Positions 34,330 through 45,657 of a stretch of 64,000 nucleotides of DNA are shown here, in pieces (the stretch's first letter is position 1; each line of letters opens with the position of its first letter). Made by a program: the position numbers and the translations under genes. The DNA is from an uncultured Prevotella sp. (GTDB taxonomy: Bacteria; Bacteroidota; Bacteroidia; Bacteroidales; Bacteroidaceae): the NCBI GenBank assembly GCA_944321295.1, contig CALUKU010000008.1, forward strand, positions 1-64,000, in the 5' to 3' direction. A model generated the notes under the pieces. That model did no database searches and had not been told where the DNA came from. It was given only the letters and a program-made list of their open reading frames with translations.

Positions 34330-35037
34330 TCAGGCGTCGGTGTCGGGCAGGCCGCGCTTTATAATGCTTTCGAGCGGCCTGCACTCGCCCATGATCATGC
34401 TTGTCACTATGTCGGGCAGTTGGCTTCTGACGGCGATGCGCTCGCCCGTGGAGTCGTCGTAAGAATAACTCTCCACGCAGACGCCGTGTTCCCACTTCTC
34501 GTGGAATGTCTTGTAAGTTTCCGTCTTGGTTGAGTCCATCATCCATACACCGTCGGGGCGTCCGTCGCCGTCATACCCGCCGGTGATTTTTTCCTTGCCT
34601 ATGCGACATTCAATGCGGCCCGAAGGGTGGTTGTCGGCCATCGTCGTCCTCATTGAGGTGACTCCCTGCGTGTAGCCCAGGGAGTGGAGCCTGCATACGG
34701 CCGTGTAACGGTAAACGCCGTTGAGGCCGCCCGAGGCGTATTCGGCCACGAGCTTCTGTCTGTATCCGTGTGATTTCTTTGAGAAGTGCCACTTGTTCGT
34801 CCTGCGGTTGTCGGCAAAACATCCCGAAACCGTTTCAACTGTCCTGCCGTGGGGCGGCGATTGGTTTTTGCGCCTGAACCAGAAGCGCCCGCAGTAAATC
34901 CTGCGGTTGTCAGACTCGTTATAGAAGTAAACCGCCTTGCCGTTGCGGTAACGGCCGGAATAACACCGCCTGCCGTTCGTGCAACCGCGGGGCGCAGACG
35001 ACGACATCCTCAATCGCCTTATGAGCAAATCCAGCAT
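34330..35037 (-). CDS. Hypothetical protein with MORN-like repeats
   Basis: A 235-residue protein that I cannot assign firmly. It has several short Gly/Tyr-rich repeats of MORN-like type (CYSGRYRNGKAVYFYN; GGYDGDGRPDGVWMMDSTKTETY; HEKWEHGVCVESYSYD), so a repeated beta-hairpin fold is likely. It is strongly basic in the N-terminal half. No signal peptide is clear from ATG 35037; a start at 35007 is also possible. The minus-strand promoter box at 35321-35314 would give a long leader that contains a large imperfect hairpin. Confidence 0.5.
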   Translation of the reverse strand: MLDLLIRRLRMSSSAPRGCTNGRRCYSGRYRNGKAVYFYNESDNRRIYCGRFWFRRKNQSPPHGRTVETVSGCFADNRRTNKWHFSKKSHGYRQKLVAEYASGGLNGVYRYTAVCRLHSLGYTQGVTSMRTTMADNHPSGRIECRIGKEKITGGYDGDGRPDGVWMMDSTKTETYKTFHEKWEHGVCVESYSYDDSTGERIAVRSQLPDIVTSMIMGECRPLESIIKRGLPDTDA

Positions 35038-35128
35038 AACTTTAACCGTGCTAAATGAAACACATCACCCTCCGGCCACTAAGGGTGCACTTACAGATAT
35101 GATGAAGCGTGGAGCCGATAATGCCATG

Positions 35129-35252
35129 TCTATGATGAAGGTCCTAGGAAAACCCAAAAAAGAGATATGGTCATATTGCCCCACGCCGAGCGTGAGAACC
35201 ACATATGCCTTTTTCTCTTTTTTGTGAAAATTTCCTAGGTTTTCATCATAGA
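35129..35252 (-). ncRNA. Long imperfect hairpin in the leader of the gene at 34330
   Basis: A 124-bp near-palindrome: left TCTATGATGAA (35129-35139) pairs with right TTCATCATAGA (35242-35252); inside, CCTAGG with flanking A/T pairs on both sides, then AAAAAAGAGA against TCTCTTTTTT. It lies between a minus-strand promoter box (35321-35314) and the gene, so it would be in the 5' leader. May be a regulatory RNA or a remnant mobile hairpin; no convincing ORF crosses it. Confidence 0.4.
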
Positions 35253-35313
35253 GAAAAGCATTGCGCTTCTTTACGTACAATGTCTTCTGCGGGCATTAAG
35301 CCCGTTTTGTGTG

Positions 35314-35321
35314 CAAATATA
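35314..35321 (-). promoter_or_regulatory. Minus-strand -7 box for the leader hairpin and the gene at 34330
   Basis: TATATTTG (35321-35314), an exact TAnnTTTG fit. Confidence 0.45.
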
Positions 35322-35492
35322 CGCATTTTTCAGTTAAAAAATGGTATGCGTTAATGAAAAACGCCACGTTTGCGTTGATTTCTCCGGCGGCCGTTGCCGC
35401 TCGGCCTAAGGCTTGCCTCGCAGCCGTCAGGCGGCGTTTTGGCGGTAAGACTCTAAGGCGTTGCGTAATATCCTGATAACCAATGCTTTATG

Positions 35493-35571
35493 AAAGGCCG
35501 TCTTTGGGGCGTTAAAAGGCCGCCTTTTGCATGGTGAAAGGTTACCTTTTGCGTTGCCGAAGGTGGCCTTC
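35493..35571 (-). repeat. Phased palindrome array C (4 units, 22-bp period)
   Basis: Units at 35493, 35515, 35537 and 35559: AAAGGCCGTCTTT, AAAGGCCGCCTTT, AAAGGTTACCTTT, GAAGGTGGCCTTC, exactly 22 bp apart. The conserved flank is on the left (GATAACCAATGCTTTATG, 35475-35492), so the array is read on the minus strand. It lies upstream of clpB. Confidence 0.85.
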
Positions 35572-35650
35572 GGCGTTTTTGGCGGTGTGCCGGTGGCGCG
35601 GCGGCGGTAGGCGGCCGGGCGGCGCAGGGTGCTTGACGGGGTTGTTGGAT

Positions 35651-35686
35651 GTGTCAATATGTCATTAGCATGTGTCATTATGACAC
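35651..35686. promoter_or_regulatory. Tandem operator-like palindromes upstream of clpB
   Basis: GTGTCAATATGTCAT (35651-35665) and GTGTCATTATGACAC (35672-35686, a perfect 15-bp palindrome) lie 21 bp apart, two helical turns. The TGTCA-N5/N3-TGACA form suggests a dimeric regulator controlling clpB. It is not a CIRCE element. Confidence 0.45.
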
Positions 35687-35859
35687 TTCCGACGTCGGGG
35701 CACGCCTTTTGACGTTGCTGTAAATGAATTAAGGTAAAAAGATTGCCCACGGTGACAACCGTTAAAAGGCTGCAGACCTAAGCAGGGCGCACGTGTCGGC
35801 GACGGCCGTAGCCTGCGGGTCTTAAGCCGGGAACAAAAAGACGGAAAGGAGAACAAAAT

Positions 35860-38448
<2,589 letters not shown>

Positions 38449-38466
38449 GCGGACTGACCGCAACTA

Positions 38467-38518
38467 ACGACGGCCGGAACCGTGCTTTTGATGAAGCACG
38501 GCCCCGGCCGTCGTCGTT
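38467..38518 (+). terminator. Terminator after clpB
   Basis: Stem ACGACGGCCGG/CCGGCCGTCGT (38467-38477, 38504-38514) with inner CCGTGCTT/AAGCACGG and a following CGTTTT. Confidence 0.8.
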
Positions 38519-38597
38519 TTACATGCGGTGGCGCCGCCATGTTTGTTATAGAGAGAGTGAATGTGTAGGTATGAAAACCGGCGCCGCCTTAAAATAA

Positions 38598-38698
38598 AAA
38601 ATGCCCCTTTATCACAAAGGAGCAATTCTTACTTTTTGAATGTCTTAGTCTTTAGCATCAATGTAGCATGTAATTCTGAAAATCTCTTTCTGTTTGCG
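38598..38698 (-). ncRNA. Candidate small RNA with promoter and terminator
   Basis: On the minus strand a -7 box TACTTTTG (38710-38703) is followed about 100 nt later by a terminator-like stem TGCTCCTTT/AAAGGGGCA (one G-T pair, loop GTGAT) and TTTTTTATTTT ending near 38598. No ORF lies between. Promoter, short transcript and terminator without coding capacity suggest an independent sRNA. Unknown family; a chance combination is possible. Confidence 0.4.
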
Positions 38699-38764
38699 TG
38701 CACAAAAGTACGTATAATAATTGACCTATGTCAAAAAATATTAGCGGTTTTGCTCAAAAAAGTA

Positions 38765-38778
38765 CGTAAACGTTTACG
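38765..38778. promoter_or_regulatory. LacI/PurR-type palindrome
   Basis: CGTAAACGTTTACG, a perfect 14-bp palindrome with the central ACGT usual in LacI-family operators. It lies 55 bp from a second AAAAGTACGTA word (38705-38713 area), in the 500-bp gap between clpB and hflX, which otherwise holds no gene. Confidence 0.4.
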
Positions 38779-38957
38779 AGTGTCAATAAAAGTTAGTAAT
38801 ACTATCGTGTGGCTTCGCAATTAGTAAACAGCCCCGCTCTTGGCCGCCGCCGGCCCGGAGCGTGGCGAGCTGCCGGGGCGCAAGCGGCCGCTGCTACGGC
38901 CTGATAATCAATTTTAATTAAAAGCGCCGAGGCGGCAACGCAAAAAATGTTTTTCCT

Positions 38958-38988
38958 TTTGTGTTTTGGCTGAAATAGTGTAACTTTG
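38958..38988 (+). promoter_or_regulatory. Promoter for hflX
   Basis: TTTG (38958-38961), 19-bp spacer, TAACTTTG (38981-38988); leader about 90 nt to ATG 39086. Confidence 0.65.
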
Positions 38989-39085
38989 CATAATTGACAG
39001 GCCGTGCTCGCCATGACGGCGGCAGACATTGGCCCGGTACGCCGGCGTTGCCTGTACACCTTATTATATACATATAGTAAATCTG

Positions 39086-40333
39086 ATGAAAGAATTTGTA
39101 ATATCCGAGGTCAAGGCCGAAACGGCCGTTCTTGTAGGTTTGGTTACGCAGGAGCAGGACGAGGCCAAGACGAAGGAATATCTTGACGAACTTGAGTTCC
39201 TTGCCGATACCGCCGGGGCGGTAACCGTGAAGCGGTTTACGCAGAAGGTGGCCGGTCCTAACCAGACTACATACGTAGGCAAGGGCAAGCTCGAGGAAAT
39301 AAAGCAATACATCCTGGCCGAGGAAGAGGCCGAGCGCGAGATAGGAATGGTAATCTTCGACGACGAACTGTCGGCGAAACAGATACGCAACATCGAGAAC
39401 GAGCTTAAGGTTAAGATACTCGACCGCACGTCGCTCATTCTTGACATCTTCGCCATGCGCGCCCAGACGGCCAGCGCCAAGACGCAGGTTGAGCTTGCGC
39501 AGTATCGTTACATGCTGCCGCGCCTGCAAAGGCTGTGGACGCACCTTGAGCGACAGGGCGGCGGAAGCGGCTCGGGCGGCGGCAAAGGCTCGGTGGGACT
39601 GCGCGGACCGGGCGAGACCCAGCTTGAGATGGACCGCCGTATAATCCTTCAGCGCATGTCGCTGCTCAAACAGAGGCTTGTCGAGATTGACAAGCAGAAG
39701 AGCACGCAGCGCAAGAACCGCGGGCGGTTGATACGCGTGGCTCTCGTAGGTTACACCAACGTAGGCAAGTCGACGCTGATGAACCTGTTGGCAAAGAGCG
39801 AGGTGTTCGCCGAGAACAAGCTTTTCGCCACGCTCGACACGACGGTCAGGAAGGTGGTGATAGAGAACCTGCCGTTCCTCCTGGCCGACACCGTTGGCTT
39901 CATCCGCAAGCTGCCTACCGACCTTGTAGACTCGTTCAAGAGTACGCTCGACGAGGTGCGCGAGGCCGACTTGCTGTTGCACGTGGTTGACATCTCACAC
40001 CCGGACTTTGAGGAACAAATCAATGTCGTCAACAATACGCTTAAGGACTTGGGCTGCGCCGACAAGCCTTCGATGATAATCTTCAATAAGATTGACGCCT
40101 ATACGTGGGTTGACAAGGAACCTGACGACCTTACGCCGGCAACGAAGGAGAACGTCACGCTTGACGAACTGAAGCGCACTTGGATGGCTAAGCTTAACGA
40201 CAACTGCCTCTTCATTTCGGCGAAGAACAAGACAAACATCGACGAAATGCGCGCCACCATATATAAAACGGTTCGCGAACTGCACGTGCAGAAATACCCG
40301 TACAACGACTTCTTATATCCTACGGAGGAATAA
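39086..40333 (+). CDS. hflX: Ribosome-associated GTPase HflX
   Basis: A 415-residue GTPase that splits or rescues ribosomes under stress. Seen: N-terminal HflX domain with TTYVGKGKLEEIK, RTSLILDIFAMRAQTASAKTQVELAQYRYMLPRL, the Gly-rich linker GGGSGSGGGKGSVGLRGPGETQLE, G1 GYTNVGKST (about 222-230), TLDTTVRK, DTVGFIRKLPTDLV and FNKID. The ATG at 39086 is the family start; the upstream frame from 39029 would add residues before the promoter-proximal leader makes sense. Terminates near a DUF4954 gene on the same strand, 63 bp later. Confidence 0.95.
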   Translation: MKEFVISEVKAETAVLVGLVTQEQDEAKTKEYLDELEFLADTAGAVTVKRFTQKVAGPNQTTYVGKGKLEEIKQYILAEEEAEREIGMVIFDDELSAKQIRNIENELKVKILDRTSLILDIFAMRAQTASAKTQVELAQYRYMLPRLQRLWTHLERQGGGSGSGGGKGSVGLRGPGETQLEMDRRIILQRMSLLKQRLVEIDKQKSTQRKNRGRLIRVALVGYTNVGKSTLMNLLAKSEVFAENKLFATLDTTVRKVVIENLPFLLADTVGFIRKLPTDLVDSFKSTLDEVREADLLLHVVDISHPDFEEQINVVNNTLKDLGCADKPSMIIFNKIDAYTWVDKEPDDLTPATKENVTLDELKRTWMAKLNDNCLFISAKNKTNIDEMRATIYKTVRELHVQKYPYNDFLYPTEE

Positions 40334-40396
40334 GCGCAGCCGGACGGGCGGGCGGAAACGGCCCTATTATGATTTAAAAGTTAACTAATTACCGCT

Positions 40397-42217
40397 ATGG
40401 ACGATTACAGACTGCTTACCGACGAGGAAATCGGGATACTTGAGGATAATGGTTGTACGGCGGAAGACTGGACGAGCATTAACGTCGCCGACGACTTTTC
40501 TCCGGCCTACATACGCAATGTGAGGTTTTACGGGACGGTAAACCTTGGCGTGTTCGAGAAGAACGTCGAGGTCACCCGAGGCTTTGCCAGGCACTCGGGC
40601 CTGCGCAACGCCATACTGCGCAACGTCACCATAGGCGACAACTGCCTGATAGAGAACATCGGCGGCTGCATCAACAATTATTCCATCGGCGACGAGTGCT
40701 GCATCTGCAACGTGTCGCTTATGGAAACAACGGCCGAGGCCACGTTCGGCGAAGGCATAATAATATCGGTGCTCAACGAGGCCGGCAACGGCAATGTTAT
40801 GTTGTTCCGAGGGCTTACAAGCAACATGGCGGCCCTTATGGTAAGCCGTTCGGAAGATAAGGAGTTTGTGTCGGCCGTAAGGAAGGCCGTGCGTGAGAAC
40901 ATAAACCTGCGCGTTCCCGAGATAGGGACGATAGGCAGCAACGTGCGCATAATGAACACTACGGAGATAACCAACACCAACATCGACGACAACTGCGAGG
41001 TGAACGGAGCGTGCCGCCTAAGTGACTGTACCCTTGCCGCCGAGCCGGGCGACGGTGTTTACATTGGTTCGGGCGTCATTTGCGAGAACTCCATAATATC
41101 CGACGGCTCATCGGTACTCAACAGCGCTAAGGTGTTTAATTGTTATGTCGGTGAGTCAAGCCAGGTGACAAACGGCTTTACGGCTGAGAACAGCTTGTTT
41201 TTCGCCAACACATACATGGCAAACGGTGAGGCGTGCGCAGCGTTTTGCGGTCCCTTCTCGGCAAGTCATCACAAGAGTTCGCTGCTCATCGGTTGCATGA
41301 CTTCTTTCTATAATGCAGGTTCGGCGACGAATTTCAGCAACCATGCTTACAAGATGGGGCCGATACATTATGGTGTTCTTGAGCGTGGAACCAAGACGGC
41401 GAGCGGCTCGCATATGCTACTTCCCGCTACGATAGGCGCTTTCTCGGTGTGCATAGGCAAGCTTTCGGGACATCCGGACACTCACGACCTGCCGTTTTCT
41501 TACGTCATAGGCGACGGTCGTGACACGTTCGTCGTGCCGGGAAAGAACATCATGACGGTGGGCCTTTACCGCGACATACGCAAATGGCCGCGGCGCGACG
41601 TGCGGATGAACGAGAGCAAGAAGAGCATTGTAAATTACGATTGGCTCAGTCCGTTCACGGTCAACGGCATAATGAGGGGCCGTGGGATATTGCAAGGATT
41701 GCTTGAGGAGGGCGGCGAGGATGCGCCGTTCTATGATTACAACGGATGCAAGATAAGCAACAAGTCGCTGCGCCGCGGATTTAAGTTGTATGACATGGCG
41801 GTGGAGCTTTTTATCGGCGACGTGCTCATGTCGCATGATTTCGGCGACCAAAACACGGCTGTCGGCAGCGGCGATTGGCGCGACCTGTCAGGCCTGTTGC
41901 TGCCCGCGGCAGAGGAAGACAGGATTGTCGAGAAGGTTAAGTATGGCATAATAGACAGCGTGAAGGCTTTTTCCGATGTGTTCACGGCATATAATGATAT
42001 GTATGCCGATTATCTTTGGACTTACACTTTAAGCGTGATGAAGTCGTATGTCGGCGTCGATGAACTTACCGAAAGCGACTTCGACGACCTGCGCCGGCGT
42101 GGAGTCGCGGCCCGTGAGGCCTGGCTCGACGGCATAAGACGCGACGCCGAGAAGGAGTTCGGCATGGGCGACGTCGACCGTGCAACGCTCGACAATTTCC
42201 TTACGCAGCTTTCATGA
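40397..42217 (+). CDS. DUF4954 left-handed beta-helix protein
   Basis: A 606-residue protein matching the DUF4954 family of Bacteroidetes. The middle (about 60-330) is rich in hexapeptide-type repeats (RNVTIGDNCLIENIGGCINNYSIGDECCICNVSL; NTNIDDNCEVNGACRLSDCTLA), so it most likely forms a left-handed beta helix like sugar acyl- and nucleotidyl-transferases. No signal peptide. A role in nucleotide-sugar or cell-wall metabolism is possible but not shown. It precedes an M16 peptidase gene 30 bp later. Confidence 0.75.
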   Translation: MDDYRLLTDEEIGILEDNGCTAEDWTSINVADDFSPAYIRNVRFYGTVNLGVFEKNVEVTRGFARHSGLRNAILRNVTIGDNCLIENIGGCINNYSIGDECCICNVSLMETTAEATFGEGIIISVLNEAGNGNVMLFRGLTSNMAALMVSRSEDKEFVSAVRKAVRENINLRVPEIGTIGSNVRIMNTTEITNTNIDDNCEVNGACRLSDCTLAAEPGDGVYIGSGVICENSIISDGSSVLNSAKVFNCYVGESSQVTNGFTAENSLFFANTYMANGEACAAFCGPFSASHHKSSLLIGCMTSFYNAGSATNFSNHAYKMGPIHYGVLERGTKTASGSHMLLPATIGAFSVCIGKLSGHPDTHDLPFSYVIGDGRDTFVVPGKNIMTVGLYRDIRKWPRRDVRMNESKKSIVNYDWLSPFTVNGIMRGRGILQGLLEEGGEDAPFYDYNGCKISNKSLRRGFKLYDMAVELFIGDVLMSHDFGDQNTAVGSGDWRDLSGLLLPAAEEDRIVEKVKYGIIDSVKAFSDVFTAYNDMYADYLWTYTLSVMKSYVGVDELTESDFDDLRRRGVAAREAWLDGIRRDAEKEFGMGDVDRATLDNFLTQLS

Positions 42218-42247
42218 TAAACATTGTAACAAAATCTAATATTTAAA

Positions 42248-45157
42248 ATGAACAAAATCAAGTATTTGCTTTTTGTGCTCCTGCTCGCTTTGGCGCTGCC
42301 AGTGCCGGCCAAGGAGTACAAGTATCAGACCGTAGACGGCGACATGACGGCTACTCGCATTTACACGTTAGACAACGGACTTACGGTGTATCTGTCGGTA
42401 AATAAGGAAACGCCGCGCATACAGACGTATATCGCCGTGCGCACCGGCAGTCGCAACGACCCGCCCGAAACGACAGGTCTTGCACACTATCTTGAGCACC
42501 TTATGTTCAAGGGAACGCGCAGTTTCGGTACGTCTGACGCCGCCAAGGAGGCTCCGTTCCTCGACTCGATACAGAGCCGTTACGAAGTTTACCGCAAGCT
42601 GGAGGACCCTGCCGAGCGTGCGGCATGCTATCATGTTATTGACAGCCTGTCGCAGTTGGCGGCGCGATATTCAATCTCAAACGAGTATGACAAGCTGATG
42701 TCGGCCATCGGAGCACAAGGAACCAACGCCTATACGAGCAAGGACGTCACCTGCTATATGGAGGACATACCGGCCAACGAGGTTGAGAACTGGGCCAGGA
42801 TTGAGGCCGACCGCTTCCAGAACATGGTGGTAAGAGGGTTCCATACAGAGCTTGAGGCCGTGTATGAAGAGTATAACATCGGTCTGGCCGACGACGGACA
42901 GAAGGCTTTCAATGCGCTTGACGCACTGCTCTTTCCCAACCATCCTTACGGCACGCAAACGACAATCGGCACGCAGGAACACCTGAAAAATCCGTCGATA
43001 GTTAACATAAAGAACTATTTCAAGCGTTATTACGTGCCCAATAACGTGGCCATCTGCATGGCCGGCGACTTTGACCCGGATCGTGTAATCGCAATAATCG
43101 ACAAGTACTTCGGCATGTGGAAGCCCAACCCGAGCCTCACACAGCCCAGCTTTGCGCCAATACCCGACCGCACTGCGCCCAAGGACACCACGGTGGTAGG
43201 GCAGGAGGCCGAGAACATCTACGTAGCGTGGAAGTTCGATAAGGCGGCCTCGTTGCAGAACGATACGCTCGGCGTGATATCCAGAATCTTATTTAACGGC
43301 CGCGCGGGCTTGATGGACATCGACCTGAAGCAGCAGATGAAATATCTTAACGGATATGCCATGCCTATGCCGCTTGCCGAATATTCGGCTCTCGTTATGT
43401 TCGGCCGTCCCAACGAGGGGCAGACTCTTGACGAGGTGAAGGCCTTGTTGCTCGGCGAGGTTGACAAGCTGAAGCGCGGCGACTTTGACGAAAGCCTGAT
43501 AAAGGCGGTCATCAACAACGAGAAGCTTGACTACTACACGGCCGTTGAGAGTAACAAGGGACGTGCCGACATGTTTGTTGACGCTTATATAAACGGTAAG
43601 AAATGGGCCGACGTAGTTGGCCGCCTCGACCGCATAGCGGGCATTACGAAGCAGCAGGTTGTCGACTTTGCCAACCGCCATTTCGCCGACAACTACATTG
43701 CCGTGTACAAGCGCATCGGCAATGACACTACGTTGAAGAAGATTGACAAGCCCCGGATAACGGCCATACCCACCAACCGCGACAAGCAGAGCGCCTTCGT
43801 CACCGAGATAATCAACTCGAAGACGGAGCCGATACAGCCGCGCTTCCTCGACTTTGAGAAAGACTTGACTAAGGGAAAGACCAAGAAGGGCCTGCCCGTG
43901 CTGTACGTCAAGAACACTGAGAACGGACGGTTTACGCTGAATTATTATTTCGAGATGGGCGAGGAAAACGACAAGTGGCTGCCTTACGCCGCAATGTATT
44001 TCAACTATCTCGGCACCGATAAGATGAGCGCCCGCCAGTTCAAGCAGCAGCTTTTCCAGCTGGCGTGTGAATTCAACATCAACGTAGGCACGCGGTCGAG
44101 CAAGATTGTGCTTACGGGTTTGGCCGAGAACATGGAGCAGGCCATGAGGCTTACGGAGGAATTCGTGGCCGGAGTGAAGGCCGACAAGGCTGCTTACGAG
44201 CAGTTCGTGGCGATGATTGAGAAGACCAACAATGACGCCAAGCTCGACCAGGGGCGCAACTTCAGCCGTCTGCAGGCTTACGGCATATACGGCCCCTACA
44301 ACCGCACGCGCAACATTCCGTCGAGCGAAGAGCTTAAGGCGATGGACCCGCAGAAGCTTGTCGACATGGTGAAAGGCTTCTGTGGCTATAAGCATAAGGT
44401 GCTGTATTACGGCCCGATGGAGCTTAAGGCTCTCGTAGCGGCTGTCGACGCCAACCATAAGGCGCCCAAGAAGCTTGCCGACGTGCCCGCCGGACGCAAG
44501 TACAGGGCGCAGGCTACGCCGCGCAACGAGGTGCTCATGGCACCGTATGACGCCAAGAACATCTACATGTTGCAGTACCATAACGCCGGCACTGAGTGGA
44601 ACCCCGAGCTTGAACCCGTGGTTCAACTCTTCAACGAGTACAACGGAGGAAGCAGCATGAACTCAGTAGTGTTCCAGGAGTTGCGCGAGGCGAGGGGACT
44701 GGCTTACAGCGCTTACGCCGAGTATGTGACGCCCGACTATGACGAAGACCCCGAGTATTTCGCAGCCTTCATCATTTCGCAGAACGACAAGATGGCCGAC
44801 TGCATCAATACCTTCAACAGCATTATCGACACGATACCGCAGTCGGAGATGACCCTCGAGCTTGCCAAGCAGGCCCTTACGAAGCGCCTTGCCACGGGCC
44901 GAACGACCAAGATGGGCATAATCTACGCGTACCTTAAGGCCTTGGACAGGGGCATTGACTACGACATCAACGCTAAAGTGTATGAAGCTCTGCCCCGACT
45001 GACTATGGACGACGTGGTAAGCTTCGAGCGCCGTATGATTGCCGGCAAGCCTTTCCGCTACATAATCCTCGGCAACGAGAGCGAGCTTGACATGGAGGCG
45101 CTCGGCAAGATAGGCCCCGTCAAGCGGCTGACGACGGAGGAAATCTTCGGATATTAA
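42248..45157 (+). CDS. M16-family zinc metallopeptidase
   Basis: A 969-residue exported M16 peptidase (pitrilysin type). Seen: signal peptide (about 1-22, KYLLFVLLLALALPVPAK), inverted zinc motif H80-Y-L-E-H84 followed by the downstream ELEAVYEEYN glutamate, then second-half M16_C domains and a C-terminal inactive domain with EYNGGSSMNSVVFQELREARGLAYSAYA. Typical length for the two-repeat bacterial enzymes. Probably degrades peptides in the periplasm. A phased palindrome array follows. Confidence 0.9.
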   Translation: MNKIKYLLFVLLLALALPVPAKEYKYQTVDGDMTATRIYTLDNGLTVYLSVNKETPRIQTYIAVRTGSRNDPPETTGLAHYLEHLMFKGTRSFGTSDAAKEAPFLDSIQSRYEVYRKLEDPAERAACYHVIDSLSQLAARYSISNEYDKLMSAIGAQGTNAYTSKDVTCYMEDIPANEVENWARIEADRFQNMVVRGFHTELEAVYEEYNIGLADDGQKAFNALDALLFPNHPYGTQTTIGTQEHLKNPSIVNIKNYFKRYYVPNNVAICMAGDFDPDRVIAIIDKYFGMWKPNPSLTQPSFAPIPDRTAPKDTTVVGQEAENIYVAWKFDKAASLQNDTLGVISRILFNGRAGLMDIDLKQQMKYLNGYAMPMPLAEYSALVMFGRPNEGQTLDEVKALLLGEVDKLKRGDFDESLIKAVINNEKLDYYTAVESNKGRADMFVDAYINGKKWADVVGRLDRIAGITKQQVVDFANRHFADNYIAVYKRIGNDTTLKKIDKPRITAIPTNRDKQSAFVTEIINSKTEPIQPRFLDFEKDLTKGKTKKGLPVLYVKNTENGRFTLNYYFEMGEENDKWLPYAAMYFNYLGTDKMSARQFKQQLFQLACEFNINVGTRSSKIVLTGLAENMEQAMRLTEEFVAGVKADKAAYEQFVAMIEKTNNDAKLDQGRNFSRLQAYGIYGPYNRTRNIPSSEELKAMDPQKLVDMVKGFCGYKHKVLYYGPMELKALVAAVDANHKAPKKLADVPAGRKYRAQATPRNEVLMAPYDAKNIYMLQYHNAGTEWNPELEPVVQLFNEYNGGSSMNSVVFQELREARGLAYSAYAEYVTPDYDEDPEYFAAFIISQNDKMADCINTFNSIIDTIPQSEMTLELAKQALTKRLATGRTTKMGIIYAYLKALDRGIDYDINAKVYEALPRLTMDDVVSFERRMIAGKPFRYIILGNESELDMEALGKIGPVKRLTTEEIFGY

Positions 45158-45217
45158 GGCCTCATGCCGGGCGTGACGCCTGTGCATGACATTTAATTGA
45201 TATTTTATTGTTTTCCG

Positions 45218-45296
45218 AGAGGCGGCCTTTTGCTTTGCGAAAGGCCGCCTCTTGCCGTTTAAAAGGCCGCCTTTCGCAGCATGAAAGGTGGCCTTT
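45218..45296 (+). repeat. Phased palindrome array D (4 units, 22-bp period)
   Basis: Units at 45218, 45240, 45262 and 45284: AGAGGCGGCCTTT, AAAGGCCGCCTCT, AAAGGCCGCCTTT, AAAGGTGGCCTTT, exactly 22 bp apart. Right flank AGCATTGATAGTCAGGGC..TTAC. Lies between the M16 peptidase and the fumarase promoter; the rest of the gap 45158-45657 shows nothing else but the fumarase leader. Confidence 0.85.
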
Positions 45297-45485
45297 TCCT
45301 ATAGCATTGATAGTCAGGGCTTTACAGACTTGTTAAAGACCGGGCTGTAAATCCATGCTGACATTATCGTTATTAATGTTGAGCAAGAATGTCAAAACGG
45401 CATTTACGTGAGAAAAAGTATGGCTTCGGATGAGGCGTAAAGTATCGAAGAAATGAAAATATAAGTTTGTTTCACTCGCTTTTAT

Positions 45486-45517
45486 TTTGCATTTCTCTTG
45501 ATTTTGCACTATCTTTG
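45486..45517 (+). promoter_or_regulatory. Promoter for the fumarase gene
   Basis: TTTG (45486-45489), 20-bp spacer, TATCTTTG (45510-45517), followed by a leader of about 130 nt to ATG 45658 that contains a small CCGTC/GACGG hairpin. Confidence 0.7.
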
Positions 45518-45657
45518 CAGAAGTAAAAAACATATTAGTGAAAACATAATAAGCACTCACGCCAATCCTGTGAGGACGATGGGTACGGCCGTAAGGCATG
45601 CCGGGGTTCATCCGTCCGGGAAGACGGCTGTGGGCATTAAATTCTCAACAAAACATT

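Noticed and set aside
35065..35280. 71-codon minus-strand ORF in the hairpin region
   Set aside because: It starts with TTG and its sequence is the hairpin itself, so coding is unlikely.
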